The notes: generated by a model from the sequence alone, not told the origin. Positions 1 to 8,610 are shown, counted from the first letter of the stretch. The stretch is 10,371 nucleotides of DNA from Clostridiales bacterium (GCA_031273705.1 JAISRJ010000193.1:1-10371), one strand, 5' to 3'. Numbers and translations: made by a program.

Positions 1-74
1 TGGACTCAAGTGGGCTCGAACCACCGACCTCGCGCTTATCAGGCGCGCGCTCTAACCGGCTGAGCTATGAGTCC
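1..74 (-). tRNA. tRNA-Ile (anticodon GAT)
   Basis: The minus strand folds into a complete cloverleaf of 74 nt. It has a 7-bp acceptor stem (GGACTCA with TGAGTCC), a GCTC/GAGC D stem, a CGCGC/GCGCG anticodon stem around the loop CTGATAA, a 5-nt variable loop, and a T arm with TTCGAGC. The anticodon GAT lies at 38-40 and reads isoleucine ATC/ATT codons. The discriminator A is at position 1, so an encoded CCA, if present, would lie outside the window. The gene sits only 8 nt beyond the 3' end of the 5S rRNA, so it is a co-transcribed spacer tRNA of the rRNA operon. Confidence 0.97.
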
Positions 75-82
75 AATTATTA

Positions 83-199
83 TCCGGCAATCTCCTATTC
101 TCCCGGACCGTCACCAGTCAAGTACCTTCGGCCGCCTACGTCTTAATCGTCGTGTTCGGTATGGGTACGGATGTTCCCCATAGGCGCGTCATCACCGGA
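83..199 (-). rRNA. 5S ribosomal RNA
   Basis: This 117-nt stretch on the minus strand carries the conserved 5S core: CCCATACCGAACACG (loop B/C region), then GAAGGTACTTG and GGGAGAATAGG. Its ends pair as helix I (TCCGGTGAT with ATTGCCGGA, nine pairs including G-U), which fixes the boundaries to within a nucleotide or two. It is a component of the large ribosomal subunit central protuberance. It lies between 16S and tRNA-Ile, where a canonical bacterial operon would have tRNA and 23S, so its placement is unusual although the molecule looks normal. Confidence 0.96.
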
Positions 200-1825
<1,626 letters not shown>

Positions 1826-1866
1826 AGTGCTCGATTGCTCTTCTTTGCTTTGCTTTGAAAGCTTTC

Positions 1867-1897
1867 GTTACTTTAGTAATCCTATTACTTCCGTAAC
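1867..1897 (-). other. nested hairpin in the rRNA leader
   Basis: Two inverted repeats are nested symmetrically. GTTAC/GTAAC forms an outer 5-bp helix. GTAAT/ATTAC forms an inner 5-bp helix with a 3-nt loop. A symmetric 4 by 4 internal loop separates them. The structure lies in the 16S leader between the processing arm and the mature 5' end. A role in leader folding or processing is inference only. Confidence 0.5.
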
Positions 1898-1930
1898 TAT
1901 ACTCTCGTAATTGATGGGTTTTGGTTTTTC

Positions 1931-1954
1931 GTAATTATTCAGTTTTCAAGGTTC
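1931..1954 (-). repeat. 5' arm of the 16S rRNA processing stem, with boxA-like element
   Basis: This segment pairs with 259-282 across the 16S gene to form a 24-position duplex with a single mismatch. Read on the minus strand it contains CCTTGAAAACTGAATAA, a sequence type common in leaders and spacers of Bacillota rRNA operons and similar to boxA. Pairing of the two flanks is seen directly. Cleavage by RNase III is the established role of such stems. Confidence 0.8.
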
Positions 1955-2001
1955 AGCATTACTATATTTCTGTTTCATCACCCGTCGGGGCAACGAAGAT
2001 T

Positions 2002-2030
2002 ATAATAACACTTACTTCACTGCCTGTCAA
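2002..2030 (-). promoter_or_regulatory. rrn operon promoter
   Basis: On the minus strand there is a perfect -35 TTGACA (2025-2030), a 17-bp spacer, and a -10 TATTAT (2002-2007, 5/6). A run of A residues (2034-2040) and further AT-rich sequence lie just upstream of the -35, as expected for an UP element on a strong rRNA promoter. No second tandem promoter with acceptable spacing was found upstream. Confidence 0.88.
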
Positions 2031-2123
2031 CAGTTTTTTTCACGGTTTGTAATTAATTGAAAATTGCAAGTTTAATTGTCCTATTTCGATTGTCCGAATT
2101 ATAGAATTTTGCCAAACTCAAGA

Positions 2124-2137
2124 GATTGTCAACAATC
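2124..2137. promoter_or_regulatory. operator-like inverted repeat over the -35 of the GH13-like gene
   Basis: GATTGT and ACAATC form a 6-bp inverted repeat with a 2-bp spacer, centred on the -35 hexamer of the plus-strand promoter. ATTGTC also occurs twice upstream (2075-2080 and 2089-2094). This arrangement could be a repressor site, but short AT-rich palindromes arise by chance and no regulator is encoded nearby. Confidence 0.3.
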
Positions 2138-2154
2138 AAACAAACGTGTATAAT
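2126..2154 (+). promoter_or_regulatory. promoter of the GH13-like gene
   Basis: A -35 TTGTCA (2126-2131, 5/6), a 17-bp spacer and a perfect -10 TATAAT (2149-2154) lie about 50 bp upstream of the gene start. The possible GTG start at 2146 overlaps the -10 element, which argues against the longer reading frame being translated. Confidence 0.85.
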
Positions 2155-2190
2155 ATTGTAATAGGACTTCTCGGCAATCAGAAGTTAAAA

Positions 2191-2197
2191 AGGGAGG
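2191..2197 (+). promoter_or_regulatory. ribosome binding site deciding the start of the GH13-like gene
   Basis: AGGGAGG lies 5 nt before ATG 2203. It complements the anti-Shine-Dalgarno end of the 16S in this same window. This selects 2203 over the upstream in-frame GTG at 2146. Confidence 0.85.
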
Positions 2198-2202
2198 GTT
2201 TA

Positions 2203-3495
2203 ATGTCTGACCAATCGATAAAATTTAGAAACCAGGTAATATATTGTTTATCCGTTCGCAGCTATACGCCAGATGGGACTTTTTTCGCATTAGAGAACGA
2301 ATTGGAAAATATCAGAGCGTTAGGAGTCGATATAATTGAACTTCTGCCCATTCACCCTGTCGGTGATTCACTTAAAAAGGGCAGGTTGGGGAGTTTATTC
2401 GCCGTTAAAGACACTCGCGCGACAGATCCCCGGTTGGGAAGTATTGAGGATTTTAAGCGGCTTGTAGATGAGATTCATAAACATAAAATGCTTTGTGTCA
2501 TGAATATGGTGTTAGAACAGACTTCTATTGACAGCCAGACAGCGCAAAACCACCCGGAATGGTTTTATCAAAAAAAGGGGAAAATCTATAGCAGAAGCTT
2601 GGATAGGCAAGATGTCGCGGATTTGGATTTTAACAATAAAGACTTGTGGTCTTATCAGATAGATATTGTAAAATACTGGGCGGGTATAGTGGATGGATTC
2701 AACTGTTCCTCATCCTCATTAATTCCGCTTGCGTTTTGGGAGCAGGCGAGAGAAGAGGTAAACGGAATAAAATCAGAGTTTATTTGGTTGGCTGACACTT
2801 TGGAGCCGGAAGTAATCGCTCATTATCGAAACGTCGGGCATTATGCCGCCTCGGACGCGGAATTGTTCCGGGTTTTTGACATATGTTTGGACTCTGACAC
2901 AATACGACCGGTAGATGCGTATCTAAGAGGGGATATTCCGTTAAGCGCGCTTACCTATTCTTATGAATGGCAAGAGGCCATGTACCCAAAAGAACATTGC
3001 AAGCTGCGTTTTTTAGAGATGCCATATCGCAGGCGGATTAGATCCGTTATAACCAATAACGCTACTTTAAGAAGCTGGACGGCGTTTAATTATCTTTTGA
3101 AGGGCGCCGCCCTGATTCAAGCCTGGCAGGAATACGCTCTGGCGGATATGCCCGCTCTTACGGAACCGTACATGCCGTTTGGTGTAAATCATGACCTTAG
3201 CGGCTTTATGCGCAAGTTGTATAAAATAAAAAAGAACCCTCTTATAGCCAACGGCGCGTTTTACATTCAGCCAGACGACAAAAGCGACATAGCCACCTAT
3301 AGATATATTTATGAGCATAAGTGGCTGGAAGGTTCCTTCAGCTTGAAGGGGAAATCTGGTATTGCGGATACATTCGTCCCTAACGGGGATTATCTGAACT
3401 TACTGGATTACACGGTAATCAGCGTTAAACACGGAAAATATGGTGTGGATGAAAATCCGGTGCTGTTTTGCTCGGATTACCGCAGCGTAGAGTAA
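2203..3495 (+). CDS. alpha-amylase family (GH13) protein, predicted catalytically inactive
   Basis: This 430-residue protein has the TIM-barrel layout of GH13 alpha-glucan enzymes. The opening strand and first helix run to about residue 50 (ALGVDIIELLPIHPVG), followed by a GSLFAVKD segment, ADLDFNN, YWAGIVDGF and a WTAFNYLLKGAALI segment near 292-305. The catalytic motifs are all altered. Region I, normally DxVxNH, reads NMVLEQ (101-106). Region II, normally GFRxD, reads GFNCS (165-169), with Ser in place of the nucleophile. Region III has Asp198 where the general acid Glu is expected. Region IV, normally ENHD, reads EMPY (272-275). No signal peptide is visible, so it is probably cytoplasmic. 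The frame is intact and has a good promoter and ribosome binding site, so it does not look like a decaying gene. Family membership is secure. A binding, sensing or regulatory role is inference, and the ligand is unknown. The gene diverges from the rRNA operon and converges on fbp. Confidence 0.88.
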   Translation: MSDQSIKFRNQVIYCLSVRSYTPDGTFFALENELENIRALGVDIIELLPIHPVGDSLKKGRLGSLFAVKDTRATDPRLGSIEDFKRLVDEIHKHKMLCVMNMVLEQTSIDSQTAQNHPEWFYQKKGKIYSRSLDRQDVADLDFNNKDLWSYQIDIVKYWAGIVDGFNCSSSSLIPLAFWEQAREEVNGIKSEFIWLADTLEPEVIAHYRNVGHYAASDAELFRVFDICLDSDTIRPVDAYLRGDIPLSALTYSYEWQEAMYPKEHCKLRFLEMPYRRRIRSVITNNATLRSWTAFNYLLKGAALIQAWQEYALADMPALTEPYMPFGVNHDLSGFMRKLYKIKKNPLIANGAFYIQPDDKSDIATYRYIYEHKWLEGSFSLKGKSGIADTFVPNGDYLNLLDYTVISVKHGKYGVDENPVLFCSDYRSVE

Positions 3496-3507
3496 AGAAG
3501 GTTAGCG

Positions 3508-3558
3508 GGGTTCGGCAAAGGTTAAGTATTTAACTTTTTGCCGAACCCTATATTTTTT
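3508..3558 (+). terminator. intrinsic terminator between the GH13-like gene and fbp
   Basis: GGGTTCGGCAAA pairs with TTTGCCGAACCC, and GTTAA with TTAAC inside it, giving a long stem with a small internal loop and a GTAT tetraloop (3508-3548). ATTTTTT follows on the plus strand (3552-3558). It terminates the GH13-like gene 13 nt after its stop. On the minus strand the same stem lacks a following T-run, so it may act only weakly for fbp. Confidence 0.9.
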
Positions 3559-3574
3559 GATTATAACGCAGATT

Positions 3575-5527
3575 TTACAAACTTGCCACTCCGCTTTGAC
3601 GTGAGAATATGCCTTCTCTGTAAGCGCGAACCAATTCTTTTAACTCGTCGATGCGCTCCTTTATTTTAACGCCCGTATCGGTGTCGCCAACCAACTTTCT
3701 TTCTGTCGCTTTTTCGACGGGGATACGCTTAGTAACGATGTCTCGCCCGTATTTAACCACGGCATCGACGGATTCAAACGGTTCGTGCGCCGTCAACGTA
3801 AGTCCATATGAATTATAGATCAGCGTATATCCGGCGATTCCTGTTCTTTTATGATATGCCTTAGAAAACCCACCGTCTATAAAAAGTATCTTGCCATTGC
3901 ATTTAAGCGGATTTTCTCCGGCTTTGACAGGCACATGACCATTTATTATGTGCGCGGCACCGGGATCCAGTCCAAACTCTTCCAATATCACGTTAGCGGT
4001 TTCGACGCGCTCCAGAATGTCATAATACGGATCTTTGACTTCTGTATGTGTTTCCGGCTCTCTAAGAAAATACCGCTCGAATGTCGTCATTTTATTTCTG
4101 CCGAACAGCGGAGAGTCTCGCGCGTTCCAAAGATACCACATAATGTCGCGTCCACGGTTTCTTTCTTGTTTATCCAATGAGAAAAAAGCCTTTCTAACAT
4201 ACGTGTCAAGCATGTCAAACAGCTTTCGTCCTTTATACTTTGCGCCGTACAAATCTATCGCTCTAATACTTCCGTCATTATTCATCGGAACGCAACCGTG
4301 GTAAAGCAAGTTACCGTTATAAATCTTGTACATACCGCCGAAGCGCAGCAAAAGTTCAGTATGTTTCCGTAATTTCTCGCAATGACGAAAAGACGATTGC
4401 AGTCGCTCCATCACAGCCGCCTCTTGCGGGGTTAACTGATATGGCTCACTTTCATCCACAGTTGGGAAGAACGCGTCCGACATGTGATACGTTTCCCCAC
4501 CGATCCTCACTGTCCCGGTCTTTCTATTGATTTTGTCCAGGAGCAACCTGTCGTCCATATGAAACGACGGCTCACGACGGATAAGCTGACCTTCCAGCTT
4601 AAATTGAATGACGACGATTGCCTTATGCATTTTCGCCGACAGTTCCGATTCGGAGTCGTCACCCCAGTCATAGGTTTTGAAATTTTCGCATAGATCATTA
4701 TGGTAAGTGTCCAAAGCAAACGTCGCCAGCGGCAACATGTTTATACCATAGCCGTTTTCCAAGACTTCCAAATTGCCGTAGCACACGCACAGCCGAATGA
4801 CGTTCGCGATACAAGCCATATGTCCGCTTGCCGCGCCCATCCAAACAATGTCATGATTGCCCCATTGTATATCCAGCGAATGATACCCGCAGAGCAAATC
4901 CATAATAAAATGAGAACCCGGCCCACGGTCATAAATATCGCCGATAATATGTAAATGATCCACGACTAACCTTTGAATCAGTTCGGCCATCGCCACGATA
5001 AAGTCCTCCGCCTGACCCAGTTCGATAATCGTGTGGATGATAGAGGTGAAATAAGCCTCTTTGTCGAGAACTTCTGATTTTTCTGAAATAAGTTCTTCAA
5101 TAACATAGGCGTAGTCCGGAGGCAGAGCTTTACGAACCTTACTGCGCGTATACTTCGACGAGGTCTTTTTGCATACTTCAATCAGACGATGAAGTGTAAT
5201 TTCATACCAATTTTCCATTGGCTGCATAGACTTTCTCGTCCAGGAGATTTTTTCTTTGGGATAGTAAATAACAGCCGCGAGGGTGTGTTTATCTTTCTCT
5301 GACAAATTATTTCCATACACGTCGTCGATCTTCTTCAGCACAGCCCCCGAACCATTTCGCAATACGTGAGAGAACGCCTCGAATTCCCCATGTATGTCGG
5401 ACAGAAAATGCTCGGTCGCTTTCGGAAGGTTCAATATTGACTGCAGGTTAATAATCTCTGTGGACGCCTTACCGATTGTCGGGAACAATTCCGCCAAATG
5501 CTCCAAATGTTTTGAACTGCCTTGCAT
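3575..5527 (-). CDS. fbp: fructose-1,6-bisphosphatase, class III
   Basis: The enzyme hydrolyses fructose 1,6-bisphosphate to fructose 6-phosphate and phosphate, the committed step of gluconeogenesis, in the cytoplasm. The 650-residue product matches the usual size of the Firmicutes class III family, which is unrelated to class I enzymes and uses a metallophosphatase core. Metal-site motifs are intact: SDIHGEF (43-49), GDIYDRG (196-202), GNHD (223-226), LLYHG (407-411), NGHVP (529-533) and DGGFSKAY (551-558). The start is ATG 5527, with GAGGTG at 5535-5540 on the minus strand, 7 nt upstream. Translation stops 16 nt from the T-tract of the shared terminator. The gene is a single-gene unit, divergent from ung. 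Class III enzymes are known to be controlled by metabolites; nothing in this sequence shows how this one is regulated. Confidence 0.97.
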   Translation of the reverse strand: MQGSSKHLEHLAELFPTIGKASTEIINLQSILNLPKATEHFLSDIHGEFEAFSHVLRNGSGAVLKKIDDVYGNNLSEKDKHTLAAVIYYPKEKISWTRKSMQPMENWYEITLHRLIEVCKKTSSKYTRSKVRKALPPDYAYVIEELISEKSEVLDKEAYFTSIIHTIIELGQAEDFIVAMAELIQRLVVDHLHIIGDIYDRGPGSHFIMDLLCGYHSLDIQWGNHDIVWMGAASGHMACIANVIRLCVCYGNLEVLENGYGINMLPLATFALDTYHNDLCENFKTYDWGDDSESELSAKMHKAIVVIQFKLEGQLIRREPSFHMDDRLLLDKINRKTGTVRIGGETYHMSDAFFPTVDESEPYQLTPQEAAVMERLQSSFRHCEKLRKHTELLLRFGGMYKIYNGNLLYHGCVPMNNDGSIRAIDLYGAKYKGRKLFDMLDTYVRKAFFSLDKQERNRGRDIMWYLWNARDSPLFGRNKMTTFERYFLREPETHTEVKDPYYDILERVETANVILEEFGLDPGAAHIINGHVPVKAGENPLKCNGKILFIDGGFSKAYHKRTGIAGYTLIYNSYGLTLTAHEPFESVDAVVKYGRDIVTKRIPVEKATERKLVGDTDTGVKIKERIDELKELVRAYREGIFSRQSGVASL

Positions 5528-5607
5528 GTTTCTTCACCTCAGAACAGCGCATGGGCATGGTATAATCTTCATTGCCACAGCGCCTAAAAAACCGCAATAC
5601 CACAATA

Positions 5608-5636
5608 AGTATACCCCAAATGGAGGCGGTTCGCAA
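5608..5636 (-). promoter_or_regulatory. probable fbp promoter
   Basis: On the minus strand, TTGCGA (5631-5636, 4/6) is followed by a 17-bp spacer and TATACT (5608-5613, 5/6). This would give an fbp leader of about 70 nt. The -35 is weak, so the site is plausible rather than certain. Confidence 0.55.
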
Positions 5637-5661
5637 TGGGAGTATATCACGAAATCTTTCA

Positions 5662-5690
5662 TTGATACGCGGCGTATTTTGGTCTATAAT
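5662..5690 (+). promoter_or_regulatory. ung promoter
   Basis: TTGATA (5662-5667, 5/6) is followed by a 17-bp spacer and a perfect TATAAT (5685-5690), 30 bp before the ung start. Its -35 lies 25 bp from the outer edge of the probable fbp promoter, so the two genes share a compact divergent control region. Confidence 0.87.
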
Positions 5691-5704
5691 GTAAATATCA
5701 AGCG

Positions 5705-5711
5705 AAAGAGG
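5705..5711 (+). promoter_or_regulatory. ribosome binding site deciding the ung start
   Basis: AAAGAGG lies 9 nt before ATG 5721 but directly abuts the alternative in-frame ATG at 5712, which would leave no spacing. This favours 5721. The alternative would add only three residues (MAE). Confidence 0.65.
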
Positions 5712-5720
5712 ATGGCGGAG

Positions 5721-6392
5721 ATGGTATCACTAAATAATGATTGGGATGAGATTCTGAAGGGCGAGTTTGAAAAGACCTATTATTTAAATCTTAGGAAGTT
5801 TTTGAAATCCGAGTATACCGGCAATATTGTTTACCCGCCTATGAATGATATTTTCAACGCGTTAAAATATACCCCCTATAAAGACGTCAAGGTGGTTATA
5901 CTGGGGCAGGATCCATATATCAAACCCGGCGAAGCGCATGGGCTGGCTTTTTCGGTGCAGCCTTCCGCAAAAATCCCGCCGTCGCTGCGAAATATATTCA
6001 TCGAAATGCACGAGGATGTGGGGACTTACATACCTAACAACGGCTATTTGGCAAGCTGGACCAGGCAGGGCGTTATGCTGCTGAATACGTGCCTGACGGT
6101 ACGCGCGGGCAAAAGTAAATCTCACGCGCAGAGAGGCTGGGAAATATTCACCGGTAATGTAATAAAAACATTGAACGGAAAAACCGATCCGGTTGTATTT
6201 TTACTTTGGGGTAAAGACGCCGCCGCAAAAAATGAATTTATTGTCAGCCCCATTCACCTGGTGTTAACGGCGGCTCACCCCAGCCCATTGGCGGGAGGGC
6301 GCTTCTTTGGTTGCAAACATTTTTCCAAGACCAACGAATTCTTGAAACAGAATTATGGAATTGAAATAAACTGGCAGATAGAAAATCTGTGA
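5721..6392 (+). CDS. ung: uracil-DNA glycosylase, family 1
   Basis: The enzyme removes uracil from DNA as the first step of base excision repair. The 223-residue product is a typical full-length family 1 enzyme. Motif 1, GQDPYIKPGEAHGLAFSV (62-79), contains the water-activating Asp64 and the Tyr66 that keeps thymine out of the pocket. LLNTCLTVRAG (120-130) and the WGK segment (163-165) follow. HPSPLAGGRFFGCKHFS (186-202) forms the DNA-intercalation loop, with the catalytic His186. Nothing essential is missing. The reading frame extends upstream to 5394 with no stop, but that part overlaps fbp and the promoters and is not expected to be coding. The gene leads a probable two-gene unit with the larA-like gene 54 nt downstream. 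Confidence 0.96.
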   Translation: MVSLNNDWDEILKGEFEKTYYLNLRKFLKSEYTGNIVYPPMNDIFNALKYTPYKDVKVVILGQDPYIKPGEAHGLAFSVQPSAKIPPSLRNIFIEMHEDVGTYIPNNGYLASWTRQGVMLLNTCLTVRAGKSKSHAQRGWEIFTGNVIKTLNGKTDPVVFLLWGKDAAAKNEFIVSPIHLVLTAAHPSPLAGGRFFGCKHFSKTNEFLKQNYGIEINWQIENL

Positions 6393-6446
6393 AATAGAGA
6401 CGATTCACTAATCCGCTTCAATATTGCAATCCATGAGGACAATACT

Positions 6447-7724
6447 ATGAAAAATTATGTTTCTATTCAATCTGACAGCCCCTTGAATGAAGAGTGTATA
6501 TTTGATCTTATAGATGAAGCAATAGGAGAACTTACGCCTAACGGCCGCAAGTTTTTATTGCTTCCGCCGGACTACACCCGGTTTCATTCCTTCGGCGGGC
6601 AAATCACCGCGCATCTTTATAAGAAGTTAAGCGAACAAGGTCTTGCCGTTAGTGTTTTGCCGGCTACGGGTACACATGATCATATGACCGAACAGGAAGT
6701 GTGTGATTTTTTTGGAGGTATGATACCTTACAAAAAAATTCTGCGCCATGACTGGCGCGGGGGGATAGTAAAGCTTGGGGAAATACCCGGTGAATATGTA
6801 TCACGGTTATCCGAAGGTTTAGTAAATAATTCAATAGATGTTGAAGTCAGCAAAGCTATCGTAGATCGATCATTCGACGCGATTATCTCTATCGGTCAGG
6901 TTGTACCGCATGAAGTCGCCGGAATGTCTAATCACAACAAAAATATCTTTGTCGGCTGCGGAGGCGGCAGTATAATCAACGGTTCGCATATGTTGGGCGC
7001 AATTTATGGTATGGAGCGAATTATTGGACGCGTTAAAACGCCTGTGCGCGAACTTTTCAACTATGCCGAAGATAAATTCCTAAAGGACATTCCGATTACC
7101 TACTTACTAACCGTCACCACCGGTCACGGTCGTGAAGTAAATGTTCATGGGGTATTTGCGGGCAAGGGACGTGAGATGTTTGAAAAAGCGGCGGAATTAA
7201 GTCACGAAAAGAATATTTTTTTAGTGGGTAAACCCGTAAAAAAAATGGTAGTCAATCTAGACCTCAATGAATTTAAAAGCGCTTGGTTGGCGAACAAAGC
7301 CATATATCGCACACGCATGGCTATAGAGGATGGCGGCGAGCTGGTAATTCTGGCTCCGGGCGTCGCGAAATTCGGAGAGGATTTCACAAACGACAATCTC
7401 ATTAGAAAATACGGCTATAAAGGACGAGAATACATAGTCTCACTATTAAAATGCGCGTCTGATCTTAATGAAAACCTATCTGTGGCGGCTCATTTGATTC
7501 ACGGTTCTTCGGAGGGACGTTTCAAAATTACATACGCCGTAATTAAACTTGACCGCGAAACGATAGAAAATGTAGGGTACAATCATTCTGATTATGAATC
7601 TGCCGCGAACAAATATCGCCCCTTCGTTCACCGAGAGGGATTTAATACCCTTCCAAATGGAGAGGAATTTTATTATGTCGATAATCCCGCGCTTGGGCTA
7701 TGGGCCTGCCCCTCTTTACGATAA
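6447..7724 (+). CDS. nickel-dependent lactate racemase (LarA) family protein
   Basis: LarA enzymes interconvert stereoisomers of 2-hydroxy acids using a nickel-pincer nucleotide cofactor attached to a lysine. The 425-residue product fits the family length. Candidates for the key residues are all present. The DYTR motif (42-45) provides Arg45 and THDHMTEQE (76-84) provides His77. PHEVAGMSNHNKNIFVG (154-170) holds His155 and the cofactor-binding Lys165, and His181 follows. The His-Lys and Lys-His spacings (10 and 16) equal those I recall for the Lactiplantibacillus plantarum enzyme (174, 184, 200). The start is ATG 6447, with GAGGA 7 nt upstream. The cofactor-synthesis genes larB, larC and larE are not in the window. 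The family is now known to act on several hydroxy acids, so D/L-lactate is only one possible substrate, and I leave the symbol blank. It is probably co-transcribed with ung. Confidence 0.85.
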   Translation: MKNYVSIQSDSPLNEECIFDLIDEAIGELTPNGRKFLLLPPDYTRFHSFGGQITAHLYKKLSEQGLAVSVLPATGTHDHMTEQEVCDFFGGMIPYKKILRHDWRGGIVKLGEIPGEYVSRLSEGLVNNSIDVEVSKAIVDRSFDAIISIGQVVPHEVAGMSNHNKNIFVGCGGGSIINGSHMLGAIYGMERIIGRVKTPVRELFNYAEDKFLKDIPITYLLTVTTGHGREVNVHGVFAGKGREMFEKAAELSHEKNIFLVGKPVKKMVVNLDLNEFKSAWLANKAIYRTRMAIEDGGELVILAPGVAKFGEDFTNDNLIRKYGYKGREYIVSLLKCASDLNENLSVAAHLIHGSSEGRFKITYAVIKLDRETIENVGYNHSDYESAANKYRPFVHREGFNTLPNGEEFYYVDNPALGLWACPSLR

Positions 7725-7748
7725 AAATCAATATTACTATACCCCCCT

Positions 7749-7795
7749 CCCCCGTGGGCTTTGCATAAGGGCTGCGAAGCTAAGCCACATGGGGG
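7749..7795. other. G/C-rich imperfect hairpin in the convergent gap
   Basis: CCCCCGTGGGCTT (from 7749) pairs with AAGCCACATGGGGG (to 7795) as 13 bp with one bulged A. The apical sequence can form a competing 6-bp stem (CTTTGC with GCGAAG). It lies between the stops of the larA-like gene (7724) and the transglutaminase gene (7814). Neither strand has a T-run directly after the stem, so it is not a textbook intrinsic terminator. It could be a bidirectional transcription or stability barrier, or a short dispersed palindromic repeat. Confidence 0.5.
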
Positions 7796-7811
7796 CGGAT
7801 GGTGAATGCTT

Positions 7812-8594
7812 TTAGTAAATCTTGACAACCGACCTCTTGCTGGCATCCTTGGCGAAGCTATATTCGACTTTCGCTTTATACATCTGCGAGTCGTAGGTGG
7901 TATCTACCGCAACCCACTTGCCGTCAATCAATATTTCATTCCACGCGTGATATTCTTTTACCCCGGGCGCGTAACCCATTACAATTTTCGTAGGTATGCC
8001 CTTGCTGCGTAGCGCGGCGGCCATCAACACAGTGTAATCATAGCATATACCCGCTTTCTTTTTGTACATCTCATCTATTACAGGAACATAGTCGGTAGGC
8101 AGATTATTTATTTTACTAAAATCATAACTGTAACCTTTAACCAGGTCCGCGTAAACTAACTCTATTGCCTCCTTAGCTTGTTTTTCCTTAGTCAGATTCA
8201 TATAGCCTTTTATAGCTTCCATACTGGCATTAAAATTCGCGAGAAAACTCGGTGATGTAAACATAGTATTTACATCGACATTCTTGACTTCAATAGTCTC
8301 AGTCTTTAACGGTTTATATTTTGTACCGCTTACATTCTCTAACACGGTGATTTTGTACGTACCATTACCCATTTGAAGCGGTACAAAATTAGGAGTGTTA
8401 TCGGGGACCGTATAGACATTTTTATTGCCGTTGGCCTCTACCGTGACCTTTATTATTTTTGACATGGTTCCGCTGTATTGTATTCCGACCAAACCCTTTT
8501 GTATCTGAGTAGTATCAATGGATACCGCCAACGCTGTTAATTGCATAAAGAAGCATATTACCAACATTATGGCGAAATTAAACAAATACCTCAT
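7812..8594 (-). CDS. secreted transglutaminase-like protein
   Basis: This 260-residue protein begins with a signal peptide: a hydrophobic stretch at about 5-22 and a possible cleavage after ALA (21-23). It should act outside the membrane. Residues about 25-107 look like a small beta-rich domain of unknown role. A transglutaminase-like core follows, with a candidate triad: Cys184 in AGICYDYTVLMAAALRSKGI, His216 in EYHAWNEIL, and Asp231 in WVAVDTTYD. Members of this superfamily can be peptidases, amidases or acyl-transfer enzymes, and the sequence does not settle which. The start is ATG 8594, with GGAGGG 5 nt upstream. It is the last gene of the prepilin-like operon, 16 nt after the preceding stop. 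Action on the pilus or on envelope peptides is inference from position. Confidence 0.87.
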   Translation of the reverse strand: MRYLFNFAIMLVICFFMQLTALAVSIDTTQIQKGLVGIQYSGTMSKIIKVTVEANGNKNVYTVPDNTPNFVPLQMGNGTYKITVLENVSGTKYKPLKTETIEVKNVDVNTMFTSPSFLANFNASMEAIKGYMNLTKEKQAKEAIELVYADLVKGYSYDFSKINNLPTDYVPVIDEMYKKKAGICYDYTVLMAAALRSKGIPTKIVMGYAPGVKEYHAWNEILIDGKWVAVDTTYDSQMYKAKVEYSFAKDASKRSVVKIY

Positions 8595-8610
8595 AATATC
8601 CCTCCAATAC

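Larger units (their letters stand above)
1826..2001 (-). other. rRNA operon leader
   Basis: This is the transcribed leader between the rrn promoter and the mature 16S 5' end. It encodes no plausible protein. It contains a nested hairpin (1867-1897) and the 5' arm of the processing stem (1931-1954). The processing arm includes TTGAAAACT, which resembles the boxA-like antitermination element of Bacillota rRNA leaders. The likely start of transcription is around 1995, about 7 nt beyond the -10 element. Confidence 0.75.

Noticed and set aside
2096..2131. A second tandem rrn promoter on the minus strand: TTGACA (2126-2131) with TATAAT further on.
   Set aside because: The spacer would be about 23 bp, too long for a normal sigma-A promoter. 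The hexamer is better explained as part of the plus-strand palindrome and -35.
2146..2202. An upstream GTG that would extend the GH13-like protein by 19 residues.
   Set aside because: It overlaps the -10 element, has no ribosome binding site, and the ATG at 2203 has an ideal one.
3067..5181. Reading frames opposite to or out of frame with the GH13-like gene and fbp.
   Set aside because: They are fully contained in well-supported genes and show no motifs or ribosome binding sites.
5394..5720. An N-terminal extension of ung of about 109 residues.
   Set aside because: It runs antisense through the start of fbp and over both promoters. The core from 5721 is already a full-length family 1 enzyme.
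7742..7753. G-quadruplex on the minus strand.
   Set aside because: Only two adjacent G runs are present within a short distance; four are needed for an intramolecular quadruplex.
7594..8012. Short plus-strand frames spanning the larA-like gene end, the convergent hairpin and the transglutaminase gene.
   Set aside because: They overlap confident genes, lack ribosome binding sites and match nothing recognisable.
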